Below, piece by piece: positions 59,940 through 64,000 of a stretch of 64,000 bases of DNA. How positions within the stretch are numbered: the first letter of the stretch is position 1; each line of letters opens with the position of its first letter. The notes below the pieces were generated by a model. It was not told the origin of the DNA. It searched no databases and saw only the letters and a program-made list of their open reading frames with translations. Origin of the DNA: Prunus persica (taxonomy: Eukaryota > Streptophyta > Magnoliopsida > Rosales > Rosaceae). The position numbers and the translations under genes are program-made. Where the stretch lies: positions 21,804,981 through 21,868,980 of the forward strand of contig NC_034010.1 in NCBI RefSeq assembly GCF_000346465.2. Direction: 5' to 3'.

Positions 59940-61544
59940 TTAACCCCAACACAACTCTTGCCCCTGCAACTTTGCCTCAATGTCCTTCTTTGCCCTTGCT
60001 ACAATTGCCCCTAATTCCCTAGGGTGCACATTCACCATGAGTCCATGCTTCATGAACAATGTCAATGACATCTTCTGCTCCACCTTGTGGCCTGGCACCA
60101 GCGTCAACCGGTGCCGGAGCAGCACTGACGCTACTACCGACTTCATTTGCAAGTATGCCAAGTCCTTCCCTAGACATATTCTTGGACCAGCATTGAATGC
60201 TACATATTTATTTGAGTCATGCATTATGAACTTCTTACCATCTAAAGATAACCACCTCTCTGGTCGAAACTCTAGGCAATCGTCCCCCCATGTGGACTTC
60301 ATCCGCCCCGTTGCATATATTGAGTAGGTCACCGATGATCCGGCGGGCACGAATGTCCCGTCGGGCAAAATGTCATCGCGCACAACATGTTTTGAGTCCT
60401 CAGGCACGGAAGGGTACAACCTAAGGCTTTCGGACAATGCTGCCTTCAAGTATATCAATCGGTCAATTTCCTCAAACTCCAAAGGCTCCTCCAACCAACT
60501 CACCACATCATCACCACGTGTCTCGATCAGAACGGTGCAGATTTCGTGCAAGATTTTCTCTTCGATTATTGGGTTCAGAGTGACCAACCAAAAGAACCAG
60601 CTCAGCGCAACTGATGACGTGTCGCGTCCAGCTAGGATGAAATTGAGTGCCACGTGTTGGAGAAAAGTATCTGAATAGTTCTCCTTTTTCTTCATAAACC
60701 TTGACAACAGATCATCATGTGGGTTTCCATCCTTCTGCTGATTCAGCAACTCGAGCTTACGGGAAGCAATCACATCGGATAAATACTCCTCAATGTGCAC
60801 AAGGCTTCGGCTCAGCGTGACTTCCATTCCAAGCCCAAGCCACTTCTTCAGCTTCCACAGCACTTCGGGCAAAATAAAACGCTGTAGCGAGGCTTCTGTG
60901 GCTCGGTCGAAAGCCGAGGCGAAGCCGTTGTCCGGAAACCCCGGCGCGCAAGTCTTCGGGTCCTTCCCGAAAGTCAAGCCGCATATGTTGTCGAAAGTGA
61001 GCCGAAGCAACAAGTCTTGAAGATCAACCGGCTTGGATTCAAGCTCAGCCGATTGAAGAATTGGGCAGAACCTCAGCTTGATGGATCGGCTGACCCACCG
61101 AGCCATGGCTTGGCGGAGCGTCCGGGTTGTGAATTCCAATGCGGCCGTCTTCCTCTGAAACAGCCACGTGTCGCCATCTGAATTGAAGATGCCTTCGCCC
61201 AAAAGATCATGAAACACGGATTGCCAAGTGGGGCCCTTGGGGTAATTGTCGAACCGGGTTTTCAGTATATGCTCCAGATTCTTCGGGTCGCACGTGACGG
61301 TCACGAGGCCCTGCTTTCTGGCGAGGAAGGGGATGGCGCAGATGCATGTTTGATACGTGCCGCCGCAGGCGCGTAGGTTGTCGCAGATCCAGTCGTGCAA
61401 GCGGTCGGAATTTTCTATGAGGCCCGGGAGGCTTCCCAATAAGGGCCAGACACCTGGACCCTTCAGGGACCGTGAGATGAAGGTGAACCAAAGTAAATAA
61501 GCTGTGATGGCCGTCAAAACCAGCAAGGCCGTACCAATCTCCAT
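59940..61544 (-). CDS. CYP86A8: Cytochrome P450 CYP86A, fatty acid omega-hydroxylase (CYP86A8/LACERATA type)
   Basis: ER-bound P450 that hydroxylates the terminal carbon of C16/C18 fatty acids for cutin. It is a single exon of 534 aa, as usual for CYP86A. The N-terminal anchor is [20 protein letters not shown] (1-20), then the Pro-rich hinge [16 protein letters not shown]. The I-helix reads AGRDTSS (305-311), ExxR is ESLRLYP (372-378), PERW is at 428-431, and the heme loop [10 protein letters not shown] has C457. The frame stays open upstream to 61640, but the anchor fixes ATG 61544 as the start. The N-terminus and [20 protein letters not shown] fit the CYP86A7/8/22 branch more than CYP86A2/4, from memory. 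The divergent C-terminus ([20 protein letters not shown]) is normal for the subfamily. A TATA box lies about 470 bp upstream. Confidence 0.94.
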   Translation of the reverse strand: MEIGTALLVLTAITAYLLWFTFISRSLKGPGVWPLLGSLPGLIENSDRLHDWICDNLRACGGTYQTCICAIPFLARKQGLVTVTCDPKNLEHILKTRFDNYPKGPTWQSVFHDLLGEGIFNSDGDTWLFQRKTAALEFTTRTLRQAMARWVSRSIKLRFCPILQSAELESKPVDLQDLLLRLTFDNICGLTFGKDPKTCAPGFPDNGFASAFDRATEASLQRFILPEVLWKLKKWLGLGMEVTLSRSLVHIEEYLSDVIASRKLELLNQQKDGNPHDDLLSRFMKKKENYSDTFLQHVALNFILAGRDTSSVALSWFFWLVTLNPIIEEKILHEICTVLIETRGDDVVSWLEEPLEFEEIDRLIYLKAALSESLRLYPSVPEDSKHVVRDDILPDGTFVPAGSSVTYSIYATGRMKSTWGDDCLEFRPERWLSLDGKKFIMHDSNKYVAFNAGPRICLGKDLAYLQMKSVVASVLLRHRLTLVPGHKVEQKMSLTLFMKHGLMVNVHPRELGAIVARAKKDIEAKLQGQELCWG

Positions 61545-64000
61545 CTTACTTGTTTGCCACGTATTGACCAAATCGCCCAAAACCCAAAAAGAATGCAATG
61601 CAACAACCACACTCAATCTCACTGAGCCAGCTACCAGCAAGCAAACCCGAAACCTGTTTTTCCTGGAAAGTATTTTCCCGAGAAAATGTTTTCTGGGAAA
61701 GTACTTTTCTTGTAAAGAAGTGGGAAGAAGTTACTATAAAACGTACGTCATAGGAATATGGGTCTGAAATGTGAGAAATAGATGAAAAGAAGGAAAACCC
61801 AGGTTGTGTTTTTCATGCATATATATGAAATGTTTGAGGGATTGATTGAGAAAAGGAGAGAGCTTTACTGGATCTGAAAAATATGGAAGGTTAACTGTAA
61901 GGTGGTGCTTCTCAAGTAGAAGAACAAGAGAGGAGTAAATAATTGATGAAGCAGAGAGATGGAGGAGTGACTGATATGAAGTGGAGTGGTGTGTTAATTG
62001 AGAGAGGGATTTATAGGTGAGAATTGTATTGAGAAGCAATTATTAAGGCCAGACTGGTCCTTGAAATTGCTCTCTATCTCTCTCTGTCTGTCGCTCTGTT
62101 TCTTTTTTTGTTTTCTCTCACTAAAATTAAGCTTCACAGCAGCACAGCAGGCGCCATAAATGTCTTCAGAGGTCGTTGAACTTTTTAAAGCTTGCCCGAA
62201 ACCTCTTTCTCTCTCTCCCTTTCTAGAGCTCTTTTTCCACAAAAACCACTGGCTCTAGCAAATTAAGATGATCTGCTTTCTCTCTCTCTCTCATCTGCAA
62301 CTCTTACACCTAATTTTACTGGAAATGGAAGAGGCGATTTAATTCAAGAGCATTGAATGAAGAGGAAATTTAATGAGATTAGTTGAGGAACTATATATAA
62401 AGCAAGTAGAGAAACCCCAAAAAGAAAAAAACACAAATAAAAAACAATGATAATTATATTGGAAAAAAAGAAGAAAGAAAAATGGGTCACCCACATACAC
62501 ACATACACAGTGTCTGTTTTAATTGGATCAATTGTGGGTTGTTTATGATCATTATCTTAACCCTAATAAGCCCCCTTCCCCTTTTTCTTTCTTTCTTTCT
62601 TTCTTTATAAGTTATACCTTTAAGTATTAAAATTAAATGAAAATTGGGTTCTTCATGTGGTTCTTTTTGGTTAGGGTTGGGTGAGCAACCCACCCACAAT
62701 TCAAGACCCTTTTTGCTTCTCTTTCCTTTCCTTTGCTTTGCTTTGCTTGTGTGACTCTTTTTTCTTAGCTAGTAAAAACAATTCTGGGATTCTTCACAGG
62801 TTTGACCCTCTCACTTTTAATGCATTATAATCAATGAAATTATCAAAAAATGCGCGCCTCTCTGCCTGTAACGTGAAAAAAGTCAAAACCCCATATACAA
62901 TATCTATCTATATATATACTGTTCACCTGAATGCTGGTATGGCCTAAATTTTTGCACATTGGCAGGCTGCAGACGCTTCATCAGGATTCGTATGAAACCT
63001 GGCATTGAAATTGAAGAGCTTTGACAAATTTGGGATAACGCTATCTCGTCAAACTGTGAATCTAAACTGTTAATTCTCATCACATTCTAGCAACGTAAGT
63101 ATTTATTCGATAAATACATAAAGTCTAATAAGAAAACATAACGCTAACGAATGAATTTATAACATCCACGAATGAGAACGTGATTGTGAATAAGCCCCTA
63201 CGTGAGATCCCATGTGATGATGGAAATGAGTTCGTGAGAGTGCCTAACAATTGTTGAACCATTCCACGGTTTAGGTGTGCTTGGCTAAGCACCATCTCTG
63301 TCGGTGTCATCAAATTAATCACATCATGTGCATCTGACAAGGCTTCATTCATTCTATAATAATGTGATTATCATTATTATTGGATGAAATTATATAAGTT
63401 TCATTCATTCTAATTTCTATATTAGTGCTAAGATAAGCCAATCCAATTTATGTAATTACCTGGATAATATTACATATGTTTGGGTGGATCCTATCATTCT
63501 TAGGCTAGTTAACTTTAGGTTTTCTTTGACAAGAAAAAAAACATAAAAAGCTTTAGGTTTTCTTATCCGACTTATTTATTAATCGAGCTCGATCTTAAAT
63601 TTAAGATTAGAAACCTGTTATGTTTTGATTAATCATCGTTCATATCATTTTTAAAATAAACCTAGAAGGCAGCAAATCAAGGGAAACAAAAAACCAATTT
63701 GACTCTAGGAGAATCAACAAATGGGAAAGAAAACAAAAACATAATATTTTTAGCAGAATTCCGTTTAAATAAGTTTGTTATCAATTCATTTATAATTCGT
63801 GTTAGCGAGTCATGTCATTTGGTGTTGGATCATGCTGCGTTAAAAAATTATAGAGATATTTATTCAAAAATTCTTTTTTGTTTTTGTTTTGGAATAGATG
63901 CTTTATTAAAAAATAATAAGCACCATAAGAGTGTACAAAGATAGCACTGAAATAGCCAATATTTTTTTTTTTGGGGTAAATATCACAAGGTGTCCCTACA
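61545..64000 (-). promoter_or_regulatory. CYP86A promoter, long 5' UTR and intergenic DNA
   Basis: A minus-strand TATA box CTATAAAT lies at 62009-62016, implying a 5' leader of roughly 440 bp. An imperfect inverted stretch lies at 61665-61715 (AAAGTATTTTCCCGAGAAAA / TTTTCTGGGAAAGTACTTTTC). CT-rich tracts lie at 62060-62090 and 62275-62295, and (CTTT)n at about 62587-62606. Right of 62700 I see only AT-rich DNA and unsupported ORFs; the window ends without another gene. Confidence 0.5.
62009..62016 (-). promoter_or_regulatory. TATA box of the CYP86A gene
   Basis: CTATAAAT on the minus strand, in front of an untranslated leader without an in-frame start before ATG 61544 other than the weak upstream ATG at 61640. 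Confidence 0.5.

Noticed and set aside
59980..61020. Plus-strand ORFs over the CYP86A gene
   Set aside because: Antisense shadows of a long single-exon gene with all P450 motifs.

Overview
This is a window of nuclear genome from a eudicot plant. The DNA is AT-rich, the genes carry GT-AG introns, and the proteins are plant-specific (U-box kinase, PIP aquaporin, land-plant GPAT, CYP86A, LRR receptor-like protein). Repeat content and protein similarity as I remember them point to Rosaceae, but that is inference. I rebuilt nine apparently intact protein-coding genes exon by exon, and reading phase closes at every junction. No rRNA, tRNA or CRISPR feature was recognised. One 100-base N gap (20131-20230) lies in an intron.

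Layout, left to right: a U-box receptor-like kinase E3 ligase of the PUB33 type (1485-6827, +); a signal peptide peptidase-like protease, SPPL4 type (9294-15851, +); a SKP1-like protein 20/21 (16629-20531, -); a 260-bp non-autonomous Helitron (21468-21727); a complete 6.9-kb non-autonomous LTR retrotransposon (23685-30580, sense strand minus); a PIP1 aquaporin (32442-34948, +); a second Helitron copy interrupted by a TTA-flanked MITE (about 35613-36254); a mitochondrial ribosomal protein mS23-like gene (37768-38766, +); a bifunctional GPAT4/8-type acyltransferase (41289-43648, +); two gene relics (a gag-like ORF and a MAPKK fragment); a broken LRR receptor-like protein gene (47117-50039, +); a Cdc14/SIN-component-like gene (51244-52948, +); a plastid PHT4 anion transporter (54034-58681, +); and a CYP86A8-type fatty-acid omega-hydroxylase (59940-61544, -).

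The gene set matches an ancestral block that, from memory, is spread over three Arabidopsis segments: At1g01600-01680 (CYP86A4, GPAT4, PIP1;3, SPPL4, U-box kinases), At2g45910-45970 (PUB33, ASK20, PIP1;2, CYP86A8) and At4g00360-00430 (CYP86A2, ANTR2/PHT4;4, GPAT8, PIP1;4). Here the members lie together within 64 kb. The block contains two successive steps of cutin monomer synthesis: omega-hydroxylation by CYP86A and sn-2 acylation/dephosphorylation by GPAT4/8.

The least ordinary part is the retroelement. Its two 172-bp LTRs read as identical, it has an ATAAG target duplication, and it has no gag or pol. It carries an antisense 183-codon coiled-coil ORF, a degraded GC-rich fragment of a host DUF506 gene, and a 66-bp tandem array in which each unit can fold into a hairpin. 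Other oddities are a one-base frame break in the N-terminus of the U-box kinase gene, a frameshift plus a Trp-to-stop change in the LRR receptor gene, a splice-created stop codon in the SKP1-like gene, and a GC-AG intron in the PHT4 gene.
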